Source: Bacteroidales bacterium Bact_11
GTDB taxonomy: Bacteria > Bacteroidota > Bacteroidia > Bacteroidales > UBA932
Length of the DNA stretch: 37,275 nt
Direction of reading: 5' to 3'
Assembly (NCBI GenBank): GCA_001603505.1
Contig: LUZC01000099.1
Coordinates: forward strand, 1 to 37,275
Shown: positions 1-9,640 of the stretch, in pieces
Layout: each line of letters starts with the position of its first letter
Position numbering within the stretch: the stretch's first letter is position 1
Notes under the pieces: generated by a model
The model's input: the letters and a program-made list of their open reading frames with translations, nothing else
What the model was told of the DNA's origin: nothing
Database searches by the model: none
Position numbers and translations under genes: made by a program

Positions 1-41
1 GAATTGATTGCCGGTATCCATGTCCCAACCGTCTAGTCTAA

Positions 42-49
42 CAAAGATA
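42..49 (-). promoter_or_regulatory. possible -7 box reading off the left edge
   Basis: On the minus strand this reads TATCTTTG, a perfect match to the Bacteroidota -7 consensus TAnnTTTG. No TTTG -33 box is seen at the usual distance. It would drive a leftward gene outside the window. The rest of bases 1-69 shows nothing recognisable. Confidence 0.3.
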
Positions 50-69
50 CGAAATAAAACACGAAAAAC

Positions 70-753
70 CTAGCGTCTTGCTTCTTCCCGGTAGTAATCA
101 ATGGCCCGGTTCGTATAGTCGAGGAAAGGCTTGGTCGTTTTGAAGACGGCGGACAGGCGTTTCACCAGGTCTTTGCCGGTAACGAATCCGTCGTCCGGCC
201 GCCAGAGCAGGCAGAAGTTCTTCAGTTTGAAGAACTCCGCATCGGGCCCCTCTGTCGGAAATCCCGCCGGCGTTCTTTTGAGCGATTCGGAAAAGTCCAG
301 TTCCATCCGGGGATCGGCGGCGGACAGGGTCTTGCGAAAGTCGCCACCTCCGTAGAGGATGTCTTCGCGAAGGATCTTGACGACGGCCGGGACGCAGCAG
401 TAGCTGCCCGCGGCCAGCATGTGCCCGGAATCCGGGGCTCCCACCTGAAAGTAGTAGCCGTTGAAGCCCGATTTCTTGCCGCCCCTTGCCACGAAGACGC
501 CCATCTGGGTCTTGTAGGGCCGCTTGTCGCTTGAAAACCGGGTATCGCGGTATATCCGCCACGTGCAGTCATTGGGCGTCAGCGGGCCGATGGTATCGTC
601 GAAAGCCCTGATCGCCTCGGCGAGTTCGACCGCCAGCCGGTCTATGCATGCCTTAGCGGCCAGATACCTTTTCTTGTTGGCCTCGAACCAAGGCTTCTCA
701 TTATGTTCCGACAACTCCTGCAGAAATGCTATGACTTCGTTCATTTCGTCCAT
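70..753 (-). CDS. DUF2461 (TIGR02453) family protein
   Basis: A conserved protein of about 227 residues of the DUF2461/TIGR02453 family, whose biochemical role is unknown. Visible family hallmarks are the N-terminal NEKPWFEANKKRY segment, the central TWRIYRDTRFSSDKRPYKTQMG segment in which Arg, Asp, Lys and Tyr are usually conserved, and a later GYYFQVG stretch followed by a glycine-rich loop. No signal peptide or membrane segment is seen, so it is probably cytoplasmic. The frame extends upstream to a TTG at 774, but I chose the ATG at 753 (MDEMNEV) because it is the better initiation codon. A 9-bp inverted repeat (753-784) ends exactly on that ATG. It stands alone on this strand. Family assignment is confident; function is not known. 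Confidence 0.82.
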   Translation of the reverse strand: MDEMNEVIAFLQELSEHNEKPWFEANKKRYLAAKACIDRLAVELAEAIRAFDDTIGPLTPNDCTWRIYRDTRFSSDKRPYKTQMGVFVARGGKKSGFNGYYFQVGAPDSGHMLAAGSYCCVPAVVKILREDILYGGGDFRKTLSAADPRMELDFSESLKRTPAGFPTEGPDAEFFKLKNFCLLWRPDDGFVTGKDLVKRLSAVFKTTKPFLDYTNRAIDYYREEARR

Positions 754-784
754 TTTTGACACTTTTTCGCCCAACTGTCAAAAA
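753..784 (-). promoter_or_regulatory. inverted repeat at the DUF2461 start codon
   Basis: TTTTTGACA (753-761) and TGTCAAAAA (776-784) are perfect 9-bp inverted arms separated by 14 nt. Read on the minus strand, the 3' arm ends on the A of the chosen ATG. In RNA it would be a weak hairpin placing the start codon at its base; in DNA it could be an operator. Function is inferred only. Confidence 0.45.
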
Positions 785-825
785 TCGGCAAAAATTGAGA
801 GATATGCAAATATTGCATCGGTCTG

Positions 826-1011
826 TTGTGGTTTGGGCACTCTCGCGAGGGCGGGAGCGTGTTGCGCCTCATGCTTCGCGGCAGGGACGTCCTTCGCTTC
901 CGCCTTTTCCCTGCCGCTCAAAATCGTCGCACCCCCTCTCCCGTCTCCGCTACAGCGCCTGGCGGAATGCCCGGCCACAAGACTTTCGTCATGCCCGATC
1001 ATCAAGCATAA
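826..1011. repeat. non-coding repeat-like tract with long imperfect inverted repeat
   Basis: The 387-base gap between the DUF2461 gene and the PstS-like gene holds no convincing gene. GCGGCAGGGA (878-887) and TCCCTGCCGC (908-917) are perfect 10-bp inverted arms. They lie inside a looser inverted repeat of about 100 bp (roughly 851-950). At 991-1011 there is a decayed copy of the 21-bp palindrome found elsewhere: its left arm ATGCCCGA is intact and preceded by CGTC, but its right arm has degenerated. The GC-rich block is followed by an AT-rich stretch (1012-1128) that carries the promoter of the next gene. A dispersed repeat or remnant is the best reading. Confidence 0.5.
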
Positions 1012-1128
1012 CAGAAGAAAGAGTAGCAAATAGCCATTATTCATAGTAATACGCAACATTTCTCACATTTCAACATCTATTATAAAGAAAAAGCACATCA
1101 CATCATACCATTATTTGAAAAAACACCG

Positions 1129-1136
1129 TAACTTTG
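1129..1136 (+). promoter_or_regulatory. -7 box TAACTTTG abutting the PstS-like start
   Basis: Perfect TAnnTTTG match ending four bases before the ATG at 1141. No TTTG is found 19-21 nt upstream. If used, transcription would begin at or within a few bases of the start codon, giving a leaderless mRNA. Confidence 0.55.
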
Positions 1137-1140
1137 CCTT

Positions 1141-2154
1141 ATGAAGTGTTTTTTTTCTTTATTGCTTATCCTCTTCGTGGCGGGAGCCTGTGAGACGTTC
1201 GAGGTTCCGGAGCCGGAAGGGGTCGAAGACTTTGAAATCAAGGGGCTGACGCTCGACAATTTTCCTTTCATCGACTGCTCTACCAGCACATCGCCGCTCA
1301 GGGACATGGTGATGTACAGCCTGCTCGGAATCTCCTGGAAATGGGGCCTCGACGTCGTGTCGGGCTCCCAGTATGCCGTCTGGTTCGATCTTCCGAAAGG
1401 AATGGAGATCGGCAGTGACGAGCACAAAGCCTTCACAAATCGGATTCACGAGCTGGACGGCTACAGCGGTTCCCACGGCGCCTATGTGAACCTGATCGAT
1501 GGCGTCTGCGACGTGATCATCGACTCGCGCGACATCTCCCGCAACGAGAAAGAATATGCAATGGAGAAAAACGTCACGGTAGTAACGAAGCCGATCGCGT
1601 GGGATGCGCTGGTGTTCATCGTGCATCCCGACAATCCTGTCAAGACCTTGACGACAAAGCAGATCCGGCAGATTTATACGGGCGAAATCACGAATTGGAA
1701 GGAGTTGGGCGGCGAAGACCACGAAATCCATCCCTACACCCGGGATCCCGACTCCGGCAGCCAGGAAAAGATGGAGACACTGGTCATGGGCGGCCAGAAG
1801 ATGAAGGAATGGCCCGAAATGATGGGGAACACCATGTTGTCGCCCTACGTTTCCGTAGAGATGGATCCCTATGGTATCGCCTACACGCCTTTTTATTTCT
1901 GCGAAAGGATGGTGCGCGACCTGCGGAATGTGCGGGTACTGGCCATTGACGGCGTCTATCCCACGGCCGAGACCCTGCTCAACGAAGTGCGCGGCCAGAA
2001 GAACGGCTATCCCTTCTACTCGCACATCTATGCCGCCGTCCGCGATTCGCAGCGGAAGAATTCCCATCCGGGACAGATCTACACCTGGCTCTCCACGCCG
2101 AAGGCCAAGGACATCATCGACGAAAGCGGCTACATCGCTCTACGGAACCTTTAG
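1141..2154 (+). CDS. PstS-like phosphate-binding lipoprotein
   Basis: A 337-residue periplasmic binding protein of the PstS/PBP-like family. The N-terminus (MKCFFSLLLILFVAGAC) is a lipoprotein signal with the lipidated cysteine at about residue 17, so the protein should be membrane-anchored facing the periplasm. A segment around residues 150-185 (DALVFIVHPDNPV, then TTKQIRQIYTGEITNWKELGG) is characteristic of phosphate-binding PstS proteins, and R-x-x-x-SGSQ follows as the usual ligand-contact region. In PstS systems the protein delivers phosphate to the PstCAB permease; no pstC, pstA or pstB lies beside it here, so it is an orphan binding protein and its ligand is inferred. The next gene is 91 nt downstream and compositionally different. 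The start is well fixed by the signal peptide. Confidence 0.83.
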   Translation: MKCFFSLLLILFVAGACETFEVPEPEGVEDFEIKGLTLDNFPFIDCSTSTSPLRDMVMYSLLGISWKWGLDVVSGSQYAVWFDLPKGMEIGSDEHKAFTNRIHELDGYSGSHGAYVNLIDGVCDVIIDSRDISRNEKEYAMEKNVTVVTKPIAWDALVFIVHPDNPVKTLTTKQIRQIYTGEITNWKELGGEDHEIHPYTRDPDSGSQEKMETLVMGGQKMKEWPEMMGNTMLSPYVSVEMDPYGIAYTPFYFCERMVRDLRNVRVLAIDGVYPTAETLLNEVRGQKNGYPFYSHIYAAVRDSQRKNSHPGQIYTWLSTPKAKDIIDESGYIALRNL

Positions 2155-2245
2155 AGCCAGTCCTTTCGATGGTGAGGAGACGTGGCTTCTCTCTTGGTGT
2201 GCAAGACCTTGATCAGATTGGTGATCCAGTCAGAATGGAACCCAG

Positions 2246-2815
2246 ATGAAATTAACAAGAGATAGAATAGTCAAGTCACTAGGATGGATTTTTTTGATCT
2301 GTCCCTTCTTGCTGCTCATCTCTTGCCACAGACCCTCTCATCCGGGCAATTTGGCAGGCCGGAAGTATGAAGGATTATACCATCCCATAGAGAGGATTAG
2401 AATCCGCTTCGAAACGGATTCCACGTTTCATGCCGTCATCTCTTCCACTGAATTCGTCGGGCACTTTTCCGACGATCTCTCGGGGCTATACAGTGTCGAT
2501 TATCCAGCAGTCTATCTCGTTTGGAAAGATGTCGACAAGAGGAATGGCAAATACAAGGATTTTCCTCCAGCGATTGATTCTGCTGTCATTACCGCATCAA
2601 AGGATACTTTGCTCCTATACGAAAATGGGGAAGAATATGAGTTGACATCATCTCATCGGCTTGAGTTGTTCAAGACAGGTCATGACCATGAAGCCTTTGC
2701 TGACATTGTCTTTATCCTCGTTTTTTTGGTGACCCTCTTCATCCGTTTAGTTCTTCCTGTAGCCGCTATTATCGCAATCCTTTTCTTGTTCATCAGGTGG
2801 CTACGTAAACGATAG
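2246..2815 (+). CDS. hypothetical lipoprotein with C-terminal membrane helix
   Basis: A 189-residue protein that I do not recognise. The N-terminus has a hydrophobic signal ending in LLLISC (lipobox-like, cysteine near residue 27). A polar middle region of about 120 residues follows, rich in aromatic and acidic residues (LYHPIERIRIRFETDSTF, DSAVITASKDTLLLYENG), suggesting a small beta-rich domain. The C-terminus is a long hydrophobic segment (about residues 153-184) closed by RWLRKR, which should be a transmembrane helix with a cytoplasmic positive tail. The gene is visibly more AT-rich than its neighbours, hinting at a different origin. It stands between the PstS-like gene and a convergent operon, with no clear promoter box seen. 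Coding is supported by the signal, the helix and the open frame. Confidence 0.65.
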   Translation: MKLTRDRIVKSLGWIFLICPFLLLISCHRPSHPGNLAGRKYEGLYHPIERIRIRFETDSTFHAVISSTEFVGHFSDDLSGLYSVDYPAVYLVWKDVDKRNGKYKDFPPAIDSAVITASKDTLLLYENGEEYELTSSHRLELFKTGHDHEAFADIVFILVFLVTLFIRLVLPVAAIIAILFLFIRWLRKR

Positions 2816-2874
2816 TTTAAGAGGAAACTGAAGCCTGCGCAGCAATCGCCATCAAGCTATTCTCAAAATGAATT

Positions 2875-3735
2875 CTACGCCAGCACCTCGATCACGTAGG
2901 TGAAGACATACTTGTCGCCCGGGGCGATTCGATGGACATAAGTGCGGCCGGAAATGTCGCCGGTGTAGCCTTTCACGTCACAGATGCCGCACCAGGGTTC
3001 GAGGCAGAGGAACGGGCAGCCAGGTTTATGGGGTGCCCAGATGCCATAGGCTTCGGCCTGCGGGCAGTCCACACGCAACACGGGATTTCCCTGCTTGTCA
3101 CAGAGTTCCGCCGTCGTCACCTGGCCGTTTTCAAAGATCAGGGCGTCGCGGGCGAAGGTTTCGTCCTTCACGGGCGTTTCGGGGGCATAGCGCCTGGGGT
3201 CGGTCAGCGGAACGCGGTTGCCGTCTTCTAGGCCGGAGACTTCCACGGGACTCACAGGACGGCCGTCAGGGCCGTAATAGCGCACATAGCCGTGCACCGC
3301 GTCGGCCGGATCGTAATCGGGTAGCAGGAACGCGGGATGGGCGCCGATCTGGGCATACATGTCGCAGGTATCCTGGTTCTCGACGGTCCAGGTGATTTCC
3401 ACGCTGCTGCCTTTCAGCCTGTACTGCGCTTCAAGCGCGAAGCGATAGGGATAGTTCGCATGGGGCTCGTCTTTCATCCGAAACCTGCCCTCTCCCACCT
3501 CCACAAAGGCACAGTCGCGGGCAAAGCCGTGCTGCTTCATCGGATAGGCCTGGCCGCCGATGTGGATCTCGTTGTTAAAAGGTTTGCCGACAGCCGGAAA
3601 GAGGATCGGCGCGTGGCGGTTCCAGAAACGGGCATCCCCGCTCCAGAGATACTCCCGGCCTTCTTTGACCAGGCTGACCGGCTCAGCGCCATGCGCGGAG
3701 ACCGTCAATGTGAGGATATCGTTGAAAAGAATCAT
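2875..3735 (-). CDS. aldose 1-epimerase-like (LacX-type) protein
   Basis: About 286 residues of the galactose-mutarotase-like superfamily, closest in pattern to the LacX/YeaD type. Typical features are the early RFWNRHAPILFPAVG segment, the QHGFARD segment carrying the conserved histidine and arginine, a central IGAHPAFLLPD with the second conserved histidine, and a late LCLEPWCGICD with the catalytic-type glutamate. The expected role is interconversion of alpha and beta anomers of a sugar or sugar phosphate in the cytoplasm; the substrate is not predictable. It is the last gene of the valS-tatA-tatC-ABC-F run. I chose the ATG at 3735, 8 nt after the ABC-F stop; an upstream in-frame ATG at 3759 would overlap that gene. 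No signal peptide is evident. Confidence 0.82.
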   Translation of the reverse strand: MILFNDILTLTVSAHGAEPVSLVKEGREYLWSGDARFWNRHAPILFPAVGKPFNNEIHIGGQAYPMKQHGFARDCAFVEVGEGRFRMKDEPHANYPYRFALEAQYRLKGSSVEITWTVENQDTCDMYAQIGAHPAFLLPDYDPADAVHGYVRYYGPDGRPVSPVEVSGLEDGNRVPLTDPRRYAPETPVKDETFARDALIFENGQVTTAELCDKQGNPVLRVDCPQAEAYGIWAPHKPGCPFLCLEPWCGICDVKGYTGDISGRTYVHRIAPGDKYVFTYVIEVLA

Positions 3736-3743
3736 AGAAAAAA

Positions 3744-5722
<1,979 letters not shown>

Positions 5723-5726
<4 letters not shown>

Positions 5727-6520
5727 TCGGCTGCCTCCTCCTGTGCTTCTTCAGGCACTTCCGGCGCCCCTTTCTTGCAGACAAGGATACTGATACCGTA
5801 GAGCAGGAACAACGGGACGGAAGCGATCAGCATCGAGAAAGGATCGGCCGGCGTGATGATGGCAGCCAGCACGGCGATGACCAGCACCGCCCATTTCCAG
5901 CCGCCCAGCAGCGTCTGGCGCGTAATCAGGCCAAGTTGCGACAACACTGCCACCAGCGTGGGAATCTCGAACACGATGCCAAACAACAGCACCGTGGAAT
6001 TGACCGTCGAAATATAGGAATTCAGCGAAATGGTGTTGACCACCTCCTCGCTCACCTTGTAGCCGTCGAAGAAATTGACCATCAGCGGCAGGATGATGCA
6101 GTAGCCCACCGCAATGCCCAGATAGAAAAGGAACGACGCGAAGAAAAACGCCCGCCGCGTGGCCCGCTTCTCGCTCTGATAGAGCGCGGGCGCGATGAAA
6201 CGCCAGATCTCGAACAAGATATAGGGACAGCACACAATTATCGCGCACATCATCGTAACGCGCATGTGGACCATGAACTGCGTTGAAAGCTCGATATTGA
6301 CCAGCTGTAGGCCGGTATCCATCCCAAACCAGCGGTAGAAAAAGAAATCCGGCCGTGTTGGAGCCAGGATCAGCGTATCGAACAGGAAATCCTTGAAGAA
6401 AAACAACACGACAAAAGCCGCGACAAGGGCTATGACCACACGGAACAGCCCTTGCCGGAGCGCTTCCAGGTGCTCCCAGAAGCTCATGTCCTTGGATTCG
6501 TCGAGCTTTTCTTCAGCCAC
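5723..6520 (-). CDS. tatC: Sec-independent translocase subunit TatC
   Basis: 265 residues, the normal size for TatC, with six hydrophobic segments. TatC is the inner-membrane receptor of the Tat pathway that binds twin-arginine signal peptides and recruits TatA to export folded proteins. Diagnostic motifs are the N-terminal FWEHLEALR (family HLxELR), the second-loop FEIWRFIAPALYQSEKR with the conserved Phe-Glu and Pro, LLFGIVFEIP in the middle, and AAIITPADPFSM in the last third. It lies 6 nt downstream of tatA, and its stop overlaps the ABC-F start as ATGA, so the three genes are probably co-transcribed. The C-terminal tail is acidic (PEVPEEAQEEAAE). No TatB gene is present; Bacteroidota commonly manage with TatA and TatC. 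Confidence 0.96.
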
Positions 6521-6526
6521 GACCCG

Positions 6527-6793
6527 TTACTTCTCCTCCTTCTTGACTTCGTCTTTCTTGACCTCTTCCTTCTTGGGTTCGTCTTCCTTGACGATTTCGG
6601 CCTTGATCTCCTGAATGTCTTTCTCGGCATCCTTCATTCCGGCCTTGAAGCTCTTTACGCCCTTGCCCAGGCCGTGCATCAGTTCGGGAATCTTCTTGCC
6701 GCCGAACAGGAGCAGGATCACCAGGGCGATGATTACCCACTGCCAGGGTCCGATGACACCGAGGGGAAGCATGAATGCGAATGTACCAGCCAT
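6527..6793 (-). CDS. tatA: twin-arginine translocase TatA/E subunit
   Basis: 88 residues. A short N-terminal segment leads into one transmembrane helix (WQWVIIALVILLLFGGKKIPEL), with the hinge FGGKKIPEL and an amphipathic helix LGKGVKSFKAGMKDAE. The highly charged Lys/Glu tail is typical of TatA. TatA oligomers form the export path in the inner membrane after TatC binds a substrate. The family usually starts about eight residues before the helix, so MLPLGVIG is a possible shorter start, but the longer ATG at 6793 is acceptable. The gene sits 19 nt after the valS stop and 6 nt before tatC, which supports a valS-tatA-tatC transcript. The family assignment is secure. Confidence 0.93.
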   Translation of the reverse strand: MAGTFAFMLPLGVIGPWQWVIIALVILLLFGGKKIPELMHGLGKGVKSFKAGMKDAEKDIQEIKAEIVKEDEPKKEEVKKDEVKKEEK

Positions 6794-6812
6794 ATTCTCG
6801 TTTTTTTTGATG

Positions 6813-9524
6813 TTATTTCTTCATGGATGCCAGACGCGCCCGCAGATTCTCGATCTTGGTGGTCGCGTCGGCGAGTTTCTTGCGCTCGGTTTCAACCACT
6901 TGCGCAGGTGCATTGGCCACGAACTTCTCGTTGGAGAGTTTGGCGTTCACGCCGCGGAGGAAGCCTTCGTAGCGCTGGATCTCGGCTTCGATCTTGGCGA
7001 CTTCGGCCGTCACGTCGATCATGCCGTCGAGCGGCACGCTGAACTCCGTGGTGCCCACCATGAACACTTCGCCCGATCCGGCGAAGGCCTCGACCGACTC
7101 GATCTCCGACACAAACGCCACTTTCTGCACCACAGGTACCATCGACGCGGGGAATGCGCCCTTCACCTGAAGTTTCAACGGCACCTTCGGGCCGATGCCC
7201 CGTGCCTGCCGCAGCGCACGCACGTTCACCACCACATTGCAGGCCACCTCGAAATCGGCCACCAGCTGCACGTCGAACGCACCGCCGAGCGGCATCGGGC
7301 GGAACATGATGGTCTCGTTTTCCGCACGGTCTTCCAGAGCGTGCCACAGTTCTTCGGTAATGAACGGCATCACCGGATGCAGCATCCGGAGGAGTTCGTC
7401 GAAGAAGCCCAGCGTGGCGTTGTACGTCATCCGGTCGAGCGGCTGCTGCTCGTTGTCGATGAACGAAGGTTTTACGAGTTCCAGATACCACGCGCAGAAA
7501 TCGTCCCAGAAGCAACGGTAGGCGCCCATCACCGCGTCGTTGATGCGGAAATGCTCGTAATCCTTGTGCATCTGCGCGGCCACCTGGTCGAGTTTCTCCC
7601 GGAACCAGTCCACCGCCACACGGTTGACATCGCTCTGCGGCACGTCGGCCACCGTCCAGCCCTTCACGAGCCGGAACGCATTCCAGATCTTGTTGCTGAA
7701 ATTGCGGCCCTGCTCCACCTGCGTCTCGTCGAAAAGGATGTCGTTGCCGGCGGAGGTGCAGAGCAGGATGCCCAGGCGCACGCCGTCGGCGCCGTATTTC
7801 TCGATCAGCCCGATCGGGTCGGGCGAGTTGCCGAGCTGCTTGCTCATCTTGCGGCCGAGCTTGTCGCGCACGATGCCGGTAAAGTACACGTTGTGGTACG
7901 GCACGTCGTGCATGTATTCCTCACCGGCCATGATCATGCGGGCCACCCAGAAGAAGATGATGTCGGGCGCCGTGACCAGGTCGGAGGTCGGATAGTAGTA
8001 CTTGATTTCTTCGTTGCCGGGATGGCGGATGCCGTCGAACAGCGAGATGGGCCAGAGCCAGCTGCTGAACCAGGTGTCCAGCGCGTCCTCGTCGTGACGG
8101 AGGTCTTCGGCTTTTAGGTTCTCGTAACCGGCCAGCTTGTGCGCCTTTTCGAGGGCCTCTTCCACGGTCATCGCCACCACGAAGCGCTCTTCCTCCTCTT
8201 CCGCCGTGGGCAGGTAATAGGCAGGGATGCGGTGTCCCCACCACAGCTGGCGGCTGATACACCAGTCCTGGATGTTCTCAAGCCACTGACGGTACGAGCC
8301 CACGTACTTTTCGGGATGGAACTTGATTTCGCCCTCCAGCACCGGACGCAGGGCAATCTCGGCGAAATGCTTCATATTGAGGAACCACTGCTTGCAAAGG
8401 CGCGGCTCCACGGCGGTGTCGGCGTTGCGCTCCGAATAACCCACCTTGTTCACGTAATCCTCCACCTTCTCCATCAGGCCGGCGGCCGTGAGGTCCTTCG
8501 TGATCTGCTTGCGAACGTCCATACGGTCCATTCCCACATAGAGCGGCGACTGGTCGCTGATCGTACCGTCGGGATTGAAGATATCGACGGTCTCGAGGTT
8601 GTGCGTCTTTCCGAGATTGTAGTCGTTCACATCGTGGGCAGGGGTCACCTTAAGGCATCCGGTACCGAATTCGATGTCTACGTAGCGGTCTTCGATTACC
8701 GGAATCACACGGCCCACCAGCGGCACGATGACGCGGTGCCCGCGCAGCCACTGGTTCTTCGGGTCTTTCGGGTTGATGCACATCGCGGTATCGCCCATGA
8801 TGGTCTCGGGACGCGTCGTTGCGACAACAGCATAGTAGCGGCCCTGTTCGTCACGATGCAGCACCTCACCCTCCATGCCGGCAGGCTTGACGGGATTCGT
8901 CTCGGCATCCGCGACATAGTAGCGGAGATAATAGAGCTTCGACTGTTCTTCCCGGTAGATTACCTCTTCGGTCGAAAGCACGGTCTGTGCCTTGGGGTCC
9001 CAATTCACCATGCGAAGGCCCCGGTAGATATAGCCCTTGTCGTACAGGTCGCAAAATACGCGGAGAACGCTTTCGGAACGGATTTCGTCCATCGTAAAGG
9101 CGGTGCGGTCCCAGTCGCAGCTGGCGCCCAGGCGCCGGAGTTGCTTGAGAATGATGCCGCCATGTTCGTGGGTCCAGTCCCAGGCGTGCTTGAGGAACTC
9201 TTCACGCGTGAGGTCCCGCTTGCGAATGCCCTGGCTGGCGAGGCGACCCACCACCTTGGCTTCTGTGGCGATGGAAGCATGGTCGGTACCGGGCACCCAG
9301 AGGGCATTCTTGCCCAGCATCCGGGCACGGCGCACGAGCACGTCCTGCAGCGTGTTGTTCATCATGTGGCCCATGTGGAGCACGCCCGTCACGTTCGGCG
9401 GGGGTATCACGATCACATAGGGTTCCCGGCCGTCGGGCTCGGAATGGAAGAACTTATGCTCCAGCCACCAGGCGTACCATTTGTCTTCAGTCAGCGAAGG
9501 GTCGTATTTTGCGGAAATTTCCAT
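6813..9524 (-). CDS. valS: valine--tRNA ligase
   Basis: Valyl-tRNA synthetase, 903 residues from the chosen ATG; it charges tRNA-Val in the cytoplasm. The class I signatures are HMGH (residues 50-53, within [13 protein letters not shown]) and KMSKQ near residue 560 ([14 protein letters not shown]). In between is the CP1 editing domain, with [14 protein letters not shown] and the conserved [15 protein letters not shown]. After the anticodon-binding helical domain comes the C-terminal coiled coil specific to ValRS ([19 protein letters not shown]). The frame stays open for 33 nt upstream to an ATG at 9557, but those residues ([11 protein letters not shown]) are the translation of a dispersed palindrome; [11 protein letters not shown] at 9524 is the natural start. 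It heads the tat/ABC-F operon. A tRNA-Val gene also lies in this window, at 33173. Confidence 0.96.
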   Translation of the reverse strand: MEISAKYDPSLTEDKWYAWWLEHKFFHSEPDGREPYVIVIPPPNVTGVLHMGHMMNNTLQDVLVRRARMLGKNALWVPGTDHASIATEAKVVGRLASQGIRKRDLTREEFLKHAWDWTHEHGGIILKQLRRLGASCDWDRTAFTMDEIRSESVLRVFCDLYDKGYIYRGLRMVNWDPKAQTVLSTEEVIYREEQSKLYYLRYYVADAETNPVKPAGMEGEVLHRDEQGRYYAVVATTRPETIMGDTAMCINPKDPKNQWLRGHRVIVPLVGRVIPVIEDRYVDIEFGTGCLKVTPAHDVNDYNLGKTHNLETVDIFNPDGTISDQSPLYVGMDRMDVRKQITKDLTAAGLMEKVEDYVNKVGYSERNADTAVEPRLCKQWFLNMKHFAEIALRPVLEGEIKFHPEKYVGSYRQWLENIQDWCISRQLWWGHRIPAYYLPTAEEEEERFVVAMTVEEALEKAHKLAGYENLKAEDLRHDEDALDTWFSSWLWPISLFDGIRHPGNEEIKYYYPTSDLVTAPDIIFFWVARMIMAGEEYMHDVPYHNVYFTGIVRDKLGRKMSKQLGNSPDPIGLIEKYGADGVRLGILLCTSAGNDILFDETQVEQGRNFSNKIWNAFRLVKGWTVADVPQSDVNRVAVDWFREKLDQVAAQMHKDYEHFRINDAVMGAYRCFWDDFCAWYLELVKPSFIDNEQQPLDRMTYNATLGFFDELLRMLHPVMPFITEELWHALEDRAENETIMFRPMPLGGAFDVQLVADFEVACNVVVNVRALRQARGIGPKVPLKLQVKGAFPASMVPVVQKVAFVSEIESVEAFAGSGEVFMVGTTEFSVPLDGMIDVTAEVAKIEAEIQRYEGFLRGVNAKLSNEKFVANAPAQVVETERKKLADATTKIENLRARLASMKK

Positions 9525-9536
9525 AGCGGTTTCATC

Positions 9537-9557
9537 GTGCCCGACAATACCGGGCAA
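9537..9557. repeat. 21-bp palindrome, copy in the valS leader
   Basis: GTGCCCGA, loop CAATA and CCGGGCAA form the same 8-5-8 layout as the other copies, with one weak terminal pair at each end. On the minus strand it lies between the predicted valS -7 box (9570-9577) and the ATG (9524), so it would be a hairpin in the 5' untranslated region. Confidence 0.65.
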
Positions 9558-9569
9558 CTATTAATCCTG

Positions 9570-9577
9570 CAAATTTA
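9570..9577 (-). promoter_or_regulatory. valS -7 box
   Basis: On the minus strand this reads TAAATTTG, matching TAnnTTTG, 45 nt upstream of the valS ATG. No clear -33 TTTG is seen. It is divergent from, and only 12 nt away from, the -7 box of the sugar-isomerase-like gene. Confidence 0.5.
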
Positions 9578-9589
9578 ATGAAATTATCG

Positions 9590-9597
9590 TATATTTG
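9590..9597 (+). promoter_or_regulatory. -7 box of sugar-isomerase-like gene
   Basis: TATATTTG matches TAnnTTTG, 43 nt upstream of the ATG at 9641. No -33 TTTG is seen. Its position argues against the earlier in-frame ATG at 9578, which lies upstream of the box. Confidence 0.5.
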
Positions 9598-9640
9598 CAT
9601 ACCGTTACACGTTTATAAACGTTTAGATACGGGTCAGGCC

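Noticed and set aside
778-1059. 93-codon minus-strand reading frame with a hydrophobic N-terminus
   Set aside because: It runs across the inverted repeats and the decayed palindrome, shows no protein-like pattern after the first 20 residues and has no clear promoter or start signal.
6615-8117. 500-codon plus-strand frame opposite valS
   Set aside because: Its composition (His, Arg and Val runs) is that of an antisense shadow of a GC-rich gene, and valS is unmistakable on the other strand.
9525-9557. Eleven-residue N-terminal extension of ValS
   Set aside because: [11 protein letters not shown] is the translation of the dispersed palindrome; the family start is [11 protein letters not shown] at 9524.
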